The notes beneath the pieces are model-generated. The model did not search any database. It was not told the origin of the DNA and was given only the letters and a program-made list of their open reading frames with translations. The position numbers were made by a program, and so were the translations under genes. From contig NZ_CP030265.1 of assembly GCF_008843145.1 (NCBI RefSeq), positions 3,464,501-3,528,500 on the forward strand: a stretch of 64,000 nucleotides of DNA. Direction: 5' to 3'. The DNA is from Skermanella pratensis. Its GTDB lineage: Bacteria > Pseudomonadota > Alphaproteobacteria > Azospirillales > Azospirillaceae. Within the stretch, counting starts at the first letter, position 1, and each line of letters starts with the position of its first letter. Shown piece by piece: positions 48,356 through 59,679 of this stretch.

Positions 48356-49147
48356 CTACCTCGCCGTCCAGGCCGGCTTGCGCTTTTCAAGGAACGCCGC
48401 CAGCCCCTCGCGCCCTTCGGAGGAGGCGCGTATGGTGGCGATGCGTTCGGCGGTGTCACGGATCATGGTAGCGTTCACGGGCCGGTGCGCCACGGCGAAG
48501 ACAAGGTCCTTGGCCGCCTTCTGCGCGGCGGGACCACCCTCCGCCAGCCGCGCCAGGATGGCGTCCACGGCCGCATCGAGCCGGTCGGCCGGCACCACCT
48601 GATGGACCAGCCCGATGCGCAACGCCTCGTCTGCGGCGAACCGCTCCGCCGTCAGGAAATAGCGCCGCGACGCCCGCTCGCCGATCGCCGCCACCACATA
48701 GGGCGATATGACGGCCGGGATCAGGCCCAGCTTGACTTCCGACAGGCTGAAGGAGGCCCCTTCGGCGGCGATGGCGATGTCGCAGCAGGCGACCAGCCCG
48801 ACCCCGCCGCCGAACGCGGCCCCCTGCACCACCGCGACCGTGGGCCGGGGCAGGAAGTTGAGGGTCCGCATCAGCTCGGCCAGCCCCTCGGCGTCACGCA
48901 GGTTCTCGTCCTGACCGTAGCCGGCCATGCGCTGCATCCAGCCGAGGTCGGCCCCGGCCGAGAAGCTCTTGCCGGCGGCCCGAAGCACGACCGCGCGAAC
49001 CCGATCATCCTCGCCCAGGCGCCGCAGGGTCGCGGTCATCTCGGCGATGACCTGGTCGTTGAAGGCGTTGTGAACCTCCGCCCGGTTCATGGAGACGGTG
49101 GCGACTCCGTCGTCCCGGATGTCGGTCAGGATATTGGTGCTGTCCAT
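48356..49147 (-). CDS. liuC: Methylglutaconyl-CoA hydratase (enoyl-CoA hydratase family)
   Basis: Hydrates 3-methylglutaconyl-CoA to HMG-CoA in leucine breakdown. The crotonase fold of 263 residues shows the oxyanion-hole motifs A-G-A-D-L-G-W-M and Q-G-A-A-F-G-G-G-V-G-L and the region L-S-E-V-K-L-G-L-I-P-A-V. The assignment within the large crotonase family rests on its place between mccA and mccB. ATG 49147 has GGGAGG upstream. No HMG-CoA lyase gene is seen in the window, so the last step must be elsewhere. Confidence 0.88.
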   Translation of the reverse strand: MDSTNILTDIRDDGVATVSMNRAEVHNAFNDQVIAEMTATLRRLGEDDRVRAVVLRAAGKSFSAGADLGWMQRMAGYGQDENLRDAEGLAELMRTLNFLPRPTVAVVQGAAFGGGVGLVACCDIAIAAEGASFSLSEVKLGLIPAVISPYVVAAIGERASRRYFLTAERFAADEALRIGLVHQVVPADRLDAAVDAILARLAEGGPAAQKAAKDLVFAVAHRPVNATMIRDTAERIATIRASSEGREGLAAFLEKRKPAWTAR

Positions 49148-49173
49148 CGGCGTTTCCTCCCTGCCCTTTCCCA

Positions 49174-50781
<1,608 letters not shown>

Positions 50782-50789
50782 GGCGGGTC

Positions 50790-51962
50790 TCAGGCCGTCT
50801 CTTTGAACAGCTCGCGGCCGATCAGCATGCGCCGGATCTCGCTGGTGCCGGCGCCGATCTCGTACAGCTTGGCGTCGCGCAGCAGGCGGCCGGTCGGATA
50901 CTCGTTGATGTAGCCGTTCCCGCCCAGGAGCTGGATGGCATCCAGCGCCACCTGGGTCGCTGCCTCGGCCGCGTACAGGATGGCCCCGGCCGCGTCCTTG
51001 CGGGTCGTCTTGCCGGCGTCGCAGGCGCGGGCCACGGCATAGACATAGGCGCGGCAGGCGTTCAGCCGGGTGTAGATGTCGGCAAGCTTCCCCTGGACCA
51101 GCTGGAACTCGCCGATCGGGGTGTCGAACTGCTTGCGCTCGTGGACATAAGGCACGACCACGTCGAGGGCAGCCTGCATGATGCCGACCGGGCCGGCGGC
51201 CAGGACGGCACGCTCGTAGTCGAGGCCGGACATCAGGACGTTGACGCCCTTGCCCACGAGGCCGAGCACGTTCTCCTCCGGCACTTCGCACTCCTCGAAC
51301 ACCAGTTCCGAGGTAGGCGAGCCCCGCATGCCCAGCTTGTCCAGCTTCTGCGCCGGGCGGAACCCCTTGAAGCCCTTCTCGATCAGGAAGGCGGTGATGC
51401 CGCGCGGGCCGGCGGACGGATCGGTCTTGGCGTAAACCACCAGCGTCTCGGCATAGTGGCCGTTGGTGATCCACATCTTCGAACCGTTGAGCACGTAGCG
51501 GTCGCCGCGCTTATCGGCACGCAGCCGCATCGAGACCACGTCGGAGCCGGCGCCCGGCTCGGACATGGCGAGCGCCCCGACATGCTCGCCGGACAGCAGC
51601 TTGGGCAGGTAGCGGTTCTTCTGTTCCGGCGTGCCCCAGCGGTTGATCTGGTTGACGCACAGGTTGGAGTGGGCGCCATAGCTGAGGCCGACCGAGGCCG
51701 AGGCGCGGCTGATCTCCTCCATCGCGACGACGTGGGCGAGATAACCCATGTCGACCCCGCCGAACTCCTCCGACACCGTGATGCCGTGCAGGCCCAGTTC
51801 GCCCATGGCCGGCCACAGGTCGATCGGGAAGTCGTCCTTGGCGTCGATCTCCGCCGCGCGGGGGGCGATCTTTTCCTGCGCGAAGGTGCGCACGGTGTCG
51901 CGCAGCATCTCCAGGTCGGAACCGAGGCCGAAATCGAGTTCGCTATGGGTGGGTATCGCCAT
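50790..51962 (-). CDS. ivd: Isovaleryl-CoA dehydrogenase
   Basis: FAD enzyme that oxidises isovaleryl-CoA to 3-methylcrotonyl-CoA in leucine degradation. The 390 residues have acyl-CoA dehydrogenase signatures [11 protein letters not shown] and [13 protein letters not shown]. The active-site base in this subfamily is a Glu in helix G; D-Y-E-R-A in the visible [13 protein letters not shown] segment is consistent with that. First gene of ivd-mccB-liuC-mccA. The divergent region to the TetR gene (51963-52147) has an AT-rich core near 52013-52043 with TACG repeated, a possible operator. Confidence 0.93.
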   Translation of the reverse strand: MAIPTHSELDFGLGSDLEMLRDTVRTFAQEKIAPRAAEIDAKDDFPIDLWPAMGELGLHGITVSEEFGGVDMGYLAHVVAMEEISRASASVGLSYGAHSNLCVNQINRWGTPEQKNRYLPKLLSGEHVGALAMSEPGAGSDVVSMRLRADKRGDRYVLNGSKMWITNGHYAETLVVYAKTDPSAGPRGITAFLIEKGFKGFRPAQKLDKLGMRGSPTSELVFEECEVPEENVLGLVGKGVNVLMSGLDYERAVLAAGPVGIMQAALDVVVPYVHERKQFDTPIGEFQLVQGKLADIYTRLNACRAYVYAVARACDAGKTTRKDAAGAILYAAEAATQVALDAIQLLGGNGYINEYPTGRLLRDAKLYEIGAGTSEIRRMLIGRELFKETA

Positions 51963-52147
51963 TGTGTCCGCTCCTCCCGCTGGGCATCGCCCGGACAGCG
52001 CCGCCGGGCTCGTTTAAATACGAACATACGTTTTTATTTTGCTGCGCGCAACGGCGTATCGGCGGCATAATAGGGCATGACGCCAAGGATTGCCCCGGCT
52101 TTCGACTTCGTTATGAAACGGGCAGCATCGAACCAGGAAAACCCACC

Positions 52148-52804
52148 ATGGCACGCACCGCGGGATCCAACGGAACCAGGACGCTGGAAGCGATCCGCAA
52201 GGCCGGGCTGCGCCTGATCTACCGTCAGGGCTACGAGGCGATGAGCCTCCGCCAGCTGGCGTCGGAGGTCGGCCTCCAGGTCGGGTCCCTCTACAACCAT
52301 ATCTCCACCAAGCAGGACCTGCTGTTCGACCTGATCCGGGTCCACATGGAGGAACTGATCGCGCGGCTGGACCGGGCGCTGGAGGGCATCGAGGCCCCGG
52401 CCGACCGGCTGGACGCCTTCATCCGGTTCCATGTCGAGTACCATATCGCCCGGAAGCGGGAAGTCTTCATCAGCTATTCCGAGCTGCGCAGCCTGGAGCC
52501 GAAGAACTACGACGTGATCGTGGACCTGCGCGGCCGCTACGAGCGCCGGCTGATCGATATCCTGGACGACGGCGTGGCGCATGGCGACTTCACCACCGCC
52601 GACACGACCGTCGCCGCGTTCGGCATCCTCGCCATGCTGACCGGGGTCTGCACCTGGTTCAAGCCGGGCGGGCGGCTGACCAAGGACGAGGTGATCGAGG
52701 TCTATGCCGGGATGGTCCGGGACGGGCTGGTCCGTCCCGGCGCCGGCTTCAATCCCGACCGCCTGCTTCCCCGGCCGCCTGCCGGCGCAGCACGCGGCGC
52801 ATGA
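52148..52804 (+). CDS. TetR/AcrR family transcriptional regulator
   Basis: A 218-residue repressor-type protein. The N-terminal helix-turn-helix domain has A-M-S-L-R-Q-L-A-S-E-V-G-L-Q-V-G-S-L-Y-N-H, followed by a helical ligand domain. Divergent from ivd with a 185-base gap, so it probably controls the leucine-degradation operon and responds to an acyl-CoA intermediate, as inferred from position. ATG 52148 fits the family length. Its 3' end overlaps the opposite-strand acyl-CoA synthetase gene by 56 bases. Confidence 0.88.
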   Translation: MARTAGSNGTRTLEAIRKAGLRLIYRQGYEAMSLRQLASEVGLQVGSLYNHISTKQDLLFDLIRVHMEELIARLDRALEGIEAPADRLDAFIRFHVEYHIARKREVFISYSELRSLEPKNYDVIVDLRGRYERRLIDILDDGVAHGDFTTADTTVAAFGILAMLTGVCTWFKPGGRLTKDEVIEVYAGMVRDGLVRPGAGFNPDRLLPRPPAGAARGA

Positions 52805-54377
52805 CCTTGCCGGTCACCGTCATCGGCAGTTCGGGGACGAAGGCGACCTCGCGCGGGTATTCATGGGCGGCCAGCCTGGTCTTGACGAACTCCTGGATCT
52901 CGCGGGCCAGGTCGTCGGACGGCTCCCGGCCCGGACGCAGCACGACATAGGCCTTCACCCGCTCGGTCCGGATCGGGTCGGGCACGCCGATCACGGCTGC
53001 GAGCGCCACCGCCGGGTGGCCGAGCAGGCATTCCTCGACCTCGCCCGGCCCGATCCGGTAGCCGGCGCTGGTGATCACGTCGTCGTCGCGCCCGACATAC
53101 CAGAAGAAACCGTCCTCGTCGCGGCGGCCCAGGTCGCCGGTCACCAGCCAGTCCCCGACGAACTTGTCGGCGGTGGCCTCGGGCTTGTTCCAGTATCCGA
53201 GGAACATCACCAGGTCGGGACGGCGGATCGCGATCGAGCCGACGGCGCCGGCAGGCAGTTCGTTGCCCTCGGCGTCGATCACGGCGACACGGTGGCCGGG
53301 GACGGCCCTGCCCATGGATCCCGTCCTGAACCCGAGCGAAGCCGCGTTGCCGACCACGACGTTGCACTCGGTCTGGCCGTAGAACTCGTTGATCGTGACG
53401 CCGAACACCGAGCGTCCCCAGTCCAGCAGTTCGCCGCCCAGCGTTTCGCCGCCGCTGGCGACGGTGCGGAGCGACAGCCCCTCCCCCGTCACGCCGGCCT
53501 GCCGCATCAGCTTGATCGCGGTCGGCGGCAGGAAGACGTTGCGGACGCCGTGCCGCTTCATCAAATCGATCGCCTGCTGCGGATCGAACTTGCGGAACCG
53601 ATGGGTCAGCACGGGAACGCCGTGGTGCAGGGACGGCATCAGCACGTCGAACAGCCCGCCGATCCAGGCCCAGTCGGCCGGTGTCCAGAACAGGTCGCCG
53701 GGTTGCGGAAAGAACTCGTGCGGCAGTTCGACGCCGGGCAGGTGGCCGAGCAGCACCCGGTGCCCGTGCAGCGCCCCTTTCGGGCTGCCGGTCGTGCCGG
53801 AGGTGTAGATGATCACGGCGGGATCGTCCGGCCCGGTATCGACCGGCGTGAAGCTGTCCGACGCGCGGGCGAGCGCCTCGTGGAAGCCGAGCGTTCCTTC
53901 CGGCGCCCCGTCGATGCACAGCACCAGCGTCAGGCCGGGCAGCCGGTCACGCAGCGGCGCCAGCTTGGCGTAGCCTGCCCTGTCGGTTACCAGCACGCGG
54001 GCGCCGCTGTCGGAAAGACGGTATTCCAGGGCTTCCTCGCCGAACAGGGCGAACAGCGGGATGGTGACCAACCCCGCCTTGAAGCCCGCGATATGGGCGA
54101 CGGCGGTTTCCGGCGACTGGGGCAGCAGCACGGCCAGCCGGTCGCCCCGGACCGCCCCATGCGCCGCCAGCACGTTGGCCAACCGGTTGGACTGGTGGAA
54201 CAGGTCGCGGAAGGTGTGGCGCCGGACGGTGCCGTCCTCCTCCTCGACGATCAGGGCGACGCGGGCCGGATCGCCGGCATGGCGGTCGCAGACATCGACG
54301 CCGATATTGTAGCGCTCCGGCACCGTCCAGGCGAACGACCGATACAGGTCGGCGTAGTCGTCGTGGCGCGTCAGCAT
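52749..54377 (-). CDS. AMP-dependent acyl-CoA synthetase
   Basis: Activates a carboxylic acid to its CoA ester through an acyl-adenylate. The 542 residues have the AMP motif Y-T-S-G-T-T-G-S-P-K-G-A, E-F-Y-G-Q-T-E-C-N, W-L-V-T-G-D-L-G-R-R and the C-terminal catalytic Lys region P-M-T-V-T-G-K-V-M-R-R. The acetyl-/medium-chain type is suggested by similarity to Acs-like proteins. Location beside ivd hints at isovalerate or other branched acids, without proof. Nine bases after kdsA and tail-to-tail with the TetR gene. Confidence 0.85.
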   Translation of the reverse strand: MLTRHDDYADLYRSFAWTVPERYNIGVDVCDRHAGDPARVALIVEEEDGTVRRHTFRDLFHQSNRLANVLAAHGAVRGDRLAVLLPQSPETAVAHIAGFKAGLVTIPLFALFGEEALEYRLSDSGARVLVTDRAGYAKLAPLRDRLPGLTLVLCIDGAPEGTLGFHEALARASDSFTPVDTGPDDPAVIIYTSGTTGSPKGALHGHRVLLGHLPGVELPHEFFPQPGDLFWTPADWAWIGGLFDVLMPSLHHGVPVLTHRFRKFDPQQAIDLMKRHGVRNVFLPPTAIKLMRQAGVTGEGLSLRTVASGGETLGGELLDWGRSVFGVTINEFYGQTECNVVVGNAASLGFRTGSMGRAVPGHRVAVIDAEGNELPAGAVGSIAIRRPDLVMFLGYWNKPEATADKFVGDWLVTGDLGRRDEDGFFWYVGRDDDVITSAGYRIGPGEVEECLLGHPAVALAAVIGVPDPIRTERVKAYVVLRPGREPSDDLAREIQEFVKTRLAAHEYPREVAFVPELPMTVTGKVMRRVLRRQAAGEAGGRD

Positions 54378-54386
54378 GGTTCGCCC

Positions 54387-55235
54387 CTATCGCATCAGCC
54401 GCCCGACCGGCCGGCTTTTGGCGATGCGGTCGAACTCGACCATGTCGCCCAGTACTTCCGCCATGCGGGACAGCGGCACCATGTTGGGGCCGTCGCTCGG
54501 CGCGTTGTCCGGGTCCTGGTGCGTCTCCATGAACACGGCGGCGACGCCGATCGCGACGGCGGCGCGCGCCAGCACGGGCACGAATTCCCGCTGGCCGCCG
54601 GAGGTGCCGCCCTGCCCGCCCGGCTGCTGGACGGAGTGGGTCGCGTCGAACACCACGGGATAGCCCGTCTCGGCCATGATCGGCAGCGACCGCATGTCTG
54701 ACACCAGCGTATTGTAGCCGAAGCTGACGCCCCGCTCGCACAGCAGGATGTTCTCGTTGCCGGTGCTGGCGATCTTGGCCGCGACGTTCTTCATGTCCCA
54801 GGGAGCCAGGAACTGGCCCTTCTTGACGTTGATCGCCCGGCCCGTGGCGCCCGCCGCCAGCAGCAGGTCGGTCTGGCGGCACAGGAAGGCGGGAATCTGG
54901 AGGATGTCCACGGCCTCCGCCACCGCCGCGCACTGGTCCGGCGCGTGGATGTCGGTCAGCACGGGGATGCCGTGGGTCTCGCGCACCTCGGCCAGGATCG
55001 GCAGGCTCTTCTCCAGGCCGAGGCCGCGGGCGGTGTTGACCGAAGTCCGGTTGGCCTTGTCGAACGACGACTTGTAGATCAGCCCCAGCCCGAGCTTGCG
55101 GGTGATCTCCAGCAGCGCCTGCGATGTCTCCAGCGCGTGGGCCCGACTCTCCAGCTGGCAGGGGCCGGCGATCAGCACGAACGGCTTGTCGTTGGCGAAG
55201 GTGAGGGATCCCACCTGTACGGACTTGTTCATCAT
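54387..55235 (-). CDS. kdsA: 2-dehydro-3-deoxyphosphooctonate aldolase (KDO-8-phosphate synthase)
   Basis: Condenses arabinose-5-phosphate with PEP to KDO-8-phosphate for lipopolysaccharide. The 282 residues show [53 protein letters not shown] and [14 protein letters not shown] has the Cys of the metal-dependent class. ATG 55235 opens a tandem M-M. Its usual neighbours pyrG and eno are absent, so it could be a relocated or second copy. Confidence 0.95.
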   Translation of the reverse strand: MMNKSVQVGSLTFANDKPFVLIAGPCQLESRAHALETSQALLEITRKLGLGLIYKSSFDKANRTSVNTARGLGLEKSLPILAEVRETHGIPVLTDIHAPDQCAAVAEAVDILQIPAFLCRQTDLLLAAGATGRAINVKKGQFLAPWDMKNVAAKIASTGNENILLCERGVSFGYNTLVSDMRSLPIMAETGYPVVFDATHSVQQPGGQGGTSGGQREFVPVLARAAVAIGVAAVFMETHQDPDNAPSDGPNMVPLSRMAEVLGDMVEFDRIAKSRPVGRLMR

Positions 55236-55317
55236 CGGTTTTCCCGGCGTTGCCCGGTCAGGGCGTGAGATCAGGTCGCTTGGCCCCAACCATACTCCAC
55301 CGGAAACGGCGATCCAG

Positions 55318-56484
55318 TCAAAGTGCGGCCGTGCGCGCCTTGATCGTCTCGATCCGGCCGACGATCTCGTAGTCGATCTCGCCGGTCCGCCAGTCCTGGA
55401 GCTGCTGGACGATCCGGTGGCGGATGCCGGCAAGGTTGTCCATGGTGACGCGGACCGTGTTCTCGCACTCGCTTTTCGGGACCAGCGGGATCACGCGCAT
55501 GATCTCCGCGATGCGGCGGTGGTCGATATTCTGCCGGTCGGCCATCGCGGCCTGCCATAGTTCGCAGACGTCCAGCCAGCCGTCGAGCAGCCAGGCGAGC
55601 CGGTCGATGCCCTGGCGCAGGCGGAGGATGTTGGCGTCCCAGCCGGCGAAGAAGGCCGGCAGGTTCTGAAGCTCGCGGTCGATCTCCGCGATCATCCGCT
55701 CGGCCATGCGGGCGGTCACGCCGGCGGTCTCGCCGGCCAGATGGCCGGTCGCGCCGATATTGGCGGCCGAGATCGAGTTGCGCAGGTCGCCGACCCGGCG
55801 CAGGATCCGGCGCAGGTAGCCGGCATCCTCGTCGCCGGCGAAGCCCAGCGGGCCGACCGCGTCGCTCAGTTCGAGGATGCGGGCGCGGCATTGCCCCGGC
55901 GGCTGCCCGACGAGGCGCGCGAAGGCGTCGGCGACCTGGACGATCAGCGTTTCGCCGACCCGGCCGCGGACGCGGCGCATCAGGTCGTCCGTCGTCTTGT
56001 CCAGCACGCCGGTCAGCCGGACGACCCGGCGCAGCATTGCCTCCTGGTTGATCTTCTCCTCCCGCGCGATCCGGGCCATGGCGGCGCCAGCCGCCTCCGC
56101 CGCCTCGACTCCGGCCAGCCCGGTCTTGGCGACCCGATGGGCGGCGAGCCGCATGCGCATCGGCGTGATCGCATCGGCCAGGCTGATCTCCGCCTGGAGC
56201 GCCCGGTCGTGCAGGGTCAGCCGCATCACCGAGGCCAGCCCGTCCCAGGGGAAGACATAGATCGAGCGGCATCCGGAAAAGCCGGTGACCAGCACCTCCA
56301 GGTGGTTGGTCCTGGTGTCGCGCCGGACCCGGGAGAAGGCCAGCTCCGGCGTGGTGAAGGGGACCGTCGTGCCGCGTTCGTCGAAGGTCGAGGGCGCGTA
56401 GTCGTAGGCGAGGCGGAGCGTCTGGACGTCGCCCCCGGACGACGACCGGCCAGCTTCCGCGCCCCTGGCCATGGTTCTATTCAT
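55318..56484 (-). CDS. Uncharacterised protein, paralogue of the gene at 58154-59278 (copy A)
   Basis: A 388-residue protein of no family I recognise. It shares a long conserved core with copy B: [17 protein letters not shown]-x-G-F-S-G, Y-V-F-P-W, R-L-T-L-H-D, W-L-L-D-G-W, E-I-M-R-x-I-P-x-V-P and R-I-V-Q-Q-x-x-D-W-R-T-G. No signal peptide or clear membrane segment; the centre is helical. Its ATG overlaps the stop of the 469-residue gene by eight bases (ATGAATAG), so the two are translated together. Function unknown. Confidence 0.75.
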   Translation of the reverse strand: MNRTMARGAEAGRSSSGGDVQTLRLAYDYAPSTFDERGTTVPFTTPELAFSRVRRDTRTNHLEVLVTGFSGCRSIYVFPWDGLASVMRLTLHDRALQAEISLADAITPMRMRLAAHRVAKTGLAGVEAAEAAGAAMARIAREEKINQEAMLRRVVRLTGVLDKTTDDLMRRVRGRVGETLIVQVADAFARLVGQPPGQCRARILELSDAVGPLGFAGDEDAGYLRRILRRVGDLRNSISAANIGATGHLAGETAGVTARMAERMIAEIDRELQNLPAFFAGWDANILRLRQGIDRLAWLLDGWLDVCELWQAAMADRQNIDHRRIAEIMRVIPLVPKSECENTVRVTMDNLAGIRHRIVQQLQDWRTGEIDYEIVGRIETIKARTAAL

Positions 56485-57886
56485 GGTTGGCGTTCATGGC
56501 ATGGATGATCTTCAGCAGGAACTGCGCCGGGTCGGCGCTCTGGGCGAAGCCGAGACGGACGGCGCAGTCCTCCAGCATTCCCAGCACGGTTTCCTCGCTG
56601 CTGATCGGTTCAAGCGAGCGGGCGACCTGGACAGCGACGGACAGCGTGGCCTGCTTTTCGCGGTTTCCGGCGGCGGCCCGGTCGGAGGCGATCCGTTCCA
56701 GGCGGCCGGCCACGCCCGAGATGGTCTCCGCCGCCAAGGCCTTCAATTCGCCGGGAACTTCGAACTGCTGCTTCACGGCGTTATGCACCTTCGCGATCGC
56801 CAGCACCGCCCGGGTCAGGACGGTGATCTCCTCGGCGGTCGGCAGACTGCCGCCCGGGGAAGAAACGAAGGACCCGACGCTCTCCTCCGCGGCCTTGGCG
56901 AAGCGGTCGCCAAGGAAGTCGTGGATACGTTCCTCGACCTTGTCGATCCTCTGGCCGACCTGCCGGGTCAGGTGCGGTGCCGCGACGCGTAGGATGCCGA
57001 GGCTTTCGATCGCCGCCCGGACCTTTTCCGCAGCGTCGTCGAGATCGCCGGCCGTCTCCAGCGGCATGGCGAACCCCGCCTTCAGGGTCTCACCCTCCTT
57101 GGTGACAAGCGCCTCGCACAAGTCGGAGGCGACCGAGGGTCCGCCGCGGCTGCCGTTGTTCTCCGCCAGCGCCTCGATCAGCGGGGCGGTATGGTCCGAC
57201 AGGTCCGGGTCCATCAGGAGAACCATGAAGAACAGCTTGAACCAGCGCTGGTCGCCCTTGCGGGACGCTGCCTCCCGGCCGAGGCCGATCACCGACTGGA
57301 CATACTGGTCGCCGATCCCGATCAGCTGTTCGGATGCCATGATCTGGCGCCGGGCGGTCATGATGGCGTCGCGCATCTGGTAGAGCGCATGCACATCCAG
57401 GATGACGTCGGGCAGGTCGGGATGCCGTTGCGCCAGGGCCTTCGGCAAGGTTCGATCGGTCGCCAGCCTGGAATGGATCTCCTCCACCGCGCGGGCGAAG
57501 GACGCGAAGAGCCGCCGGTGGACGGACAGCGGGCATGGCTCGTCCATCAGATACTCGCCGGCGGCATCGACCTGCCGCGCCGCCTCGGCATCGTCCAGAT
57601 GCTCCAGCACCAGATCCCACATCGGGGCGACGCAGCTGCGCGGGATGCTTCCCAGGGGCCGCGGACGGGCCGGTTCGTTGCACAGTAGGCTTTCGAAGGG
57701 CAAGCAGAACAGCCGCTCCGCGGTCAGCCTGCGCAACGGGCGGATCTTCTTCAGCCGATGGCGCAGTTGGTCCTTGAACATCCCGCGCAACGCGTCGTCG
57801 GGCATCTTGTCGGCCAGGGCATATACCATCCTGACCTTGTCCTCCGACAACTCGTCGAGCGCCTTTCTTTCCGGCAACTGAAGCAT
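56477..57886 (-). CDS. Uncharacterised 469-residue helical protein
   Basis: Not recognised. It opens MLQLPERKALDELSEDKVRM and appears almost wholly alpha-helical with charged surfaces. Visible segments include R-L-T-A-E-R-L-F-C-L-P-F-E-S-L-L, Q-R-W-F-K-L-F-F-M-V-L-L-M-D-P-D and Q-R-I-D-K-V-E-E-R-I-H-D-F-L. No signal peptide and no stable membrane helix. It is the first gene of a two-gene unit with copy A and is divergent from copy B, which implies a joint function. Confidence 0.75.
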   Translation of the reverse strand: MLQLPERKALDELSEDKVRMVYALADKMPDDALRGMFKDQLRHRLKKIRPLRRLTAERLFCLPFESLLCNEPARPRPLGSIPRSCVAPMWDLVLEHLDDAEAARQVDAAGEYLMDEPCPLSVHRRLFASFARAVEEIHSRLATDRTLPKALAQRHPDLPDVILDVHALYQMRDAIMTARRQIMASEQLIGIGDQYVQSVIGLGREAASRKGDQRWFKLFFMVLLMDPDLSDHTAPLIEALAENNGSRGGPSVASDLCEALVTKEGETLKAGFAMPLETAGDLDDAAEKVRAAIESLGILRVAAPHLTRQVGQRIDKVEERIHDFLGDRFAKAAEESVGSFVSSPGGSLPTAEEITVLTRAVLAIAKVHNAVKQQFEVPGELKALAAETISGVAGRLERIASDRAAAGNREKQATLSVAVQVARSLEPISSEETVLGMLEDCAVRLGFAQSADPAQFLLKIIHAMNANHE

Positions 57887-58153
57887 GTCATTGTCCTTCG
57901 CCCACTCCAGGCATCATAGCCGGCAAACATAAAAATCTACATACTATCGATAGGAATAGTTCTCGAACTTGGAGCGTCATTCGTGGATTAACTGGATTTT
58001 TAACCATCTAGTGCTCTTCTGAAGCATCAGAATGACTACCACTATAGAGTTATACCTCTTTATATAGTTGGATATCGCCCAAGATCGTCTAAAATGGTAG
58101 ATATCGAAGAATGGGCGGCGATCTTGCCGGACGGTTGCATTTTGAGGGTTGGA
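57887..58153. promoter_or_regulatory. AT-rich divergent promoter region of the paralogue locus
   Basis: These 267 bases are markedly AT-rich compared with their surroundings, with runs such as CTTTATATAG, an imperfect palindrome near 58041-58062 (TATAGAG/CTCTTTATA) and several TAT-rich possible -10 elements. No single -35/-10 pair stands out. The region most likely holds promoters for both the 469-residue gene and copy B, allowing common control. Confidence 0.45.
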
Positions 58154-59278
58154 ATGACTGGTACCTCGGCCATCAGCCAAGTCGCGGATGTCGTCCAGGA
58201 CATGGTGCCGTCCACGTTCGAGGAACGCGGCACGACGATACCCTTCACGACACCGGAACTGGCCTATTCCCGCCTGCGCCGGGGCGCCCGCGGGAGCCTG
58301 GAGGTGCTGGTGAACGGATTCTCCGGCGGCCGCTGCACCTATGTCTTCCCGTGGGCCAGCATCCCCCAGGTCGTCCGGCTCACCCTGCACGACAAGGCGC
58401 TTCACGCCGAGATCTCCTATTCCGACGCCACGACCCCGGACAAGATCCGGCTGGCCGCCTATCGGGTGGCGAGGACGGGCCTGGGCGGCCCGGAACTGAT
58501 CGACATGGCCTCCCGGTCGATCGAGCAGGAGGTGACCGAGAAGCTGGCCAGCAGCTTCTTCCTGATGCTGAAGGTGATCGAGGCGACCGGGGTCAATACC
58601 GACCGGGCGACGCTGGCCCTGATCAACATCAACTCGCCCGAAGGCAAGGCCATGGTCCGCCAGGCGTTCCGCCGGCTGGGCGACGGCATCGGCGCGACCC
58701 CCGAGGTCTGCCACCAGCGCATCACCGAACTGGGCGACGTGATCCAGCCCATCGGGTTCGAGATCGAGGGGCAGCGGGGACGGCTGCGCCAGCTCCTGCA
58801 CCGCCTGAACCAGTTCCGGGACGAGGTAATCCGGGGCGAGTCGGGCGGCACCGCGCGGACGCTGGCCGATGTGGCCCAGCTTACGCTCAGGATCGGCAAC
58901 GGGATCATCGCCGACATCGACCGGGACATCGCCGGCATCGTCCGTTACGTGACCGACTGGGACGCCCGCCTGCCGGCCACCCGTCAAAGCATGGAGCGGC
59001 TGTCCTGGCTGCTGGACGGCTGGACCTATGTCTGCGACCTCTGGGAGGATACCAACTCCGACCGGTCGATACCCAAACGCCAGCGCATCAACGAGATCAT
59101 GCGGATCATCCCCGTGGTTCCCCGGAGCGAGGCCAATTCCGGCGTCCGGGCCGAGACAAGCGATCCCCAGCGTCGGCAGACCCGCATCGTCCAGCAGAAC
59201 GAGGACTGGCGCACCGGGCAGATCGACCATGAGATGGCGGCGAGGCTGGGCAGGCTCAATGCCCGCACTCAGTCCTGA
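58154..59278 (+). CDS. Uncharacterised protein, paralogue of the gene at 55318-56484 (copy B)
   Basis: A 374-residue protein homologous to copy A along most of its length (shared [27 protein letters not shown]-x-I-P-x-V-P, D-W-R-T-G). Divergence is greatest at the N-terminus and in the centre (about 105-165). ATG 58154 is chosen because GAGGGTTGGA lies just before it; an ATG at 58094 lacks a ribosome site. The following small membrane-protein gene starts 23 bases later. Function unknown. Confidence 0.75.
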   Translation: MTGTSAISQVADVVQDMVPSTFEERGTTIPFTTPELAYSRLRRGARGSLEVLVNGFSGGRCTYVFPWASIPQVVRLTLHDKALHAEISYSDATTPDKIRLAAYRVARTGLGGPELIDMASRSIEQEVTEKLASSFFLMLKVIEATGVNTDRATLALININSPEGKAMVRQAFRRLGDGIGATPEVCHQRITELGDVIQPIGFEIEGQRGRLRQLLHRLNQFRDEVIRGESGGTARTLADVAQLTLRIGNGIIADIDRDIAGIVRYVTDWDARLPATRQSMERLSWLLDGWTYVCDLWEDTNSDRSIPKRQRINEIMRIIPVVPRSEANSGVRAETSDPQRRQTRIVQQNEDWRTGQIDHEMAARLGRLNARTQS

Positions 59279-59301
59279 ACCGCCCGGCAGGAGACAGCGG
59301 C

Positions 59302-59679
59302 ATGACCGACGCGATCGCCAGGACCGGAAACGGCAGCGGTGAGTTCTACCGGGTCGTCGACAATACGGGCGAACTGATGGGGGAGTTCCCCTCGTCCAGG
59401 ATCGCCCGCGAGTTCGCCCGCCGGATGATCGAGGCGGGCAAGGCCAGCACCCTGGTCGTGGAATGGTCCAACAACGGCCGGCGCGGCGAACTCTCGATCA
59501 CCCGAAGGATGGTCAACGCGGCCGAGAAGCGCGCGGCCGAGGCCAAGCGCCGGGCGCACCTGGAGGCGCGCCGCCGGGCCAACCTGATAAGCGGCATCGC
59601 CGCGGCGACCATAGCCTTCCTGGCGCTGATCCAGATCGCCGCGACCTACATGGAGGCCAGGGGAAACTTCTGGCCCTAG
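59302..59679 (+). CDS. Uncharacterised tail-anchored membrane protein, 125 residues
   Basis: Begins MTDAIARTGNGSGEFYRVVD with a small soluble domain, then a basic coiled coil (about 68-92, many K, R and A). One membrane helix follows (about 94-115, I-S-G-I-A-A-A-T-I-A-F-L-A-L-I-Q-I-A) and a ten-residue tail. The basic coil predicts the N-terminus in the cytoplasm. It is probably in one transcript with copy B and could bring the locus to the membrane. Its stop overlaps the 3' end of the convergent gene by four bases. Confidence 0.7.
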   Translation: MTDAIARTGNGSGEFYRVVDNTGELMGEFPSSRIAREFARRMIEAGKASTLVVEWSNNGRRGELSITRRMVNAAEKRAAEAKRRAHLEARRRANLISGIAAATIAFLALIQIAATYMEARGNFWP

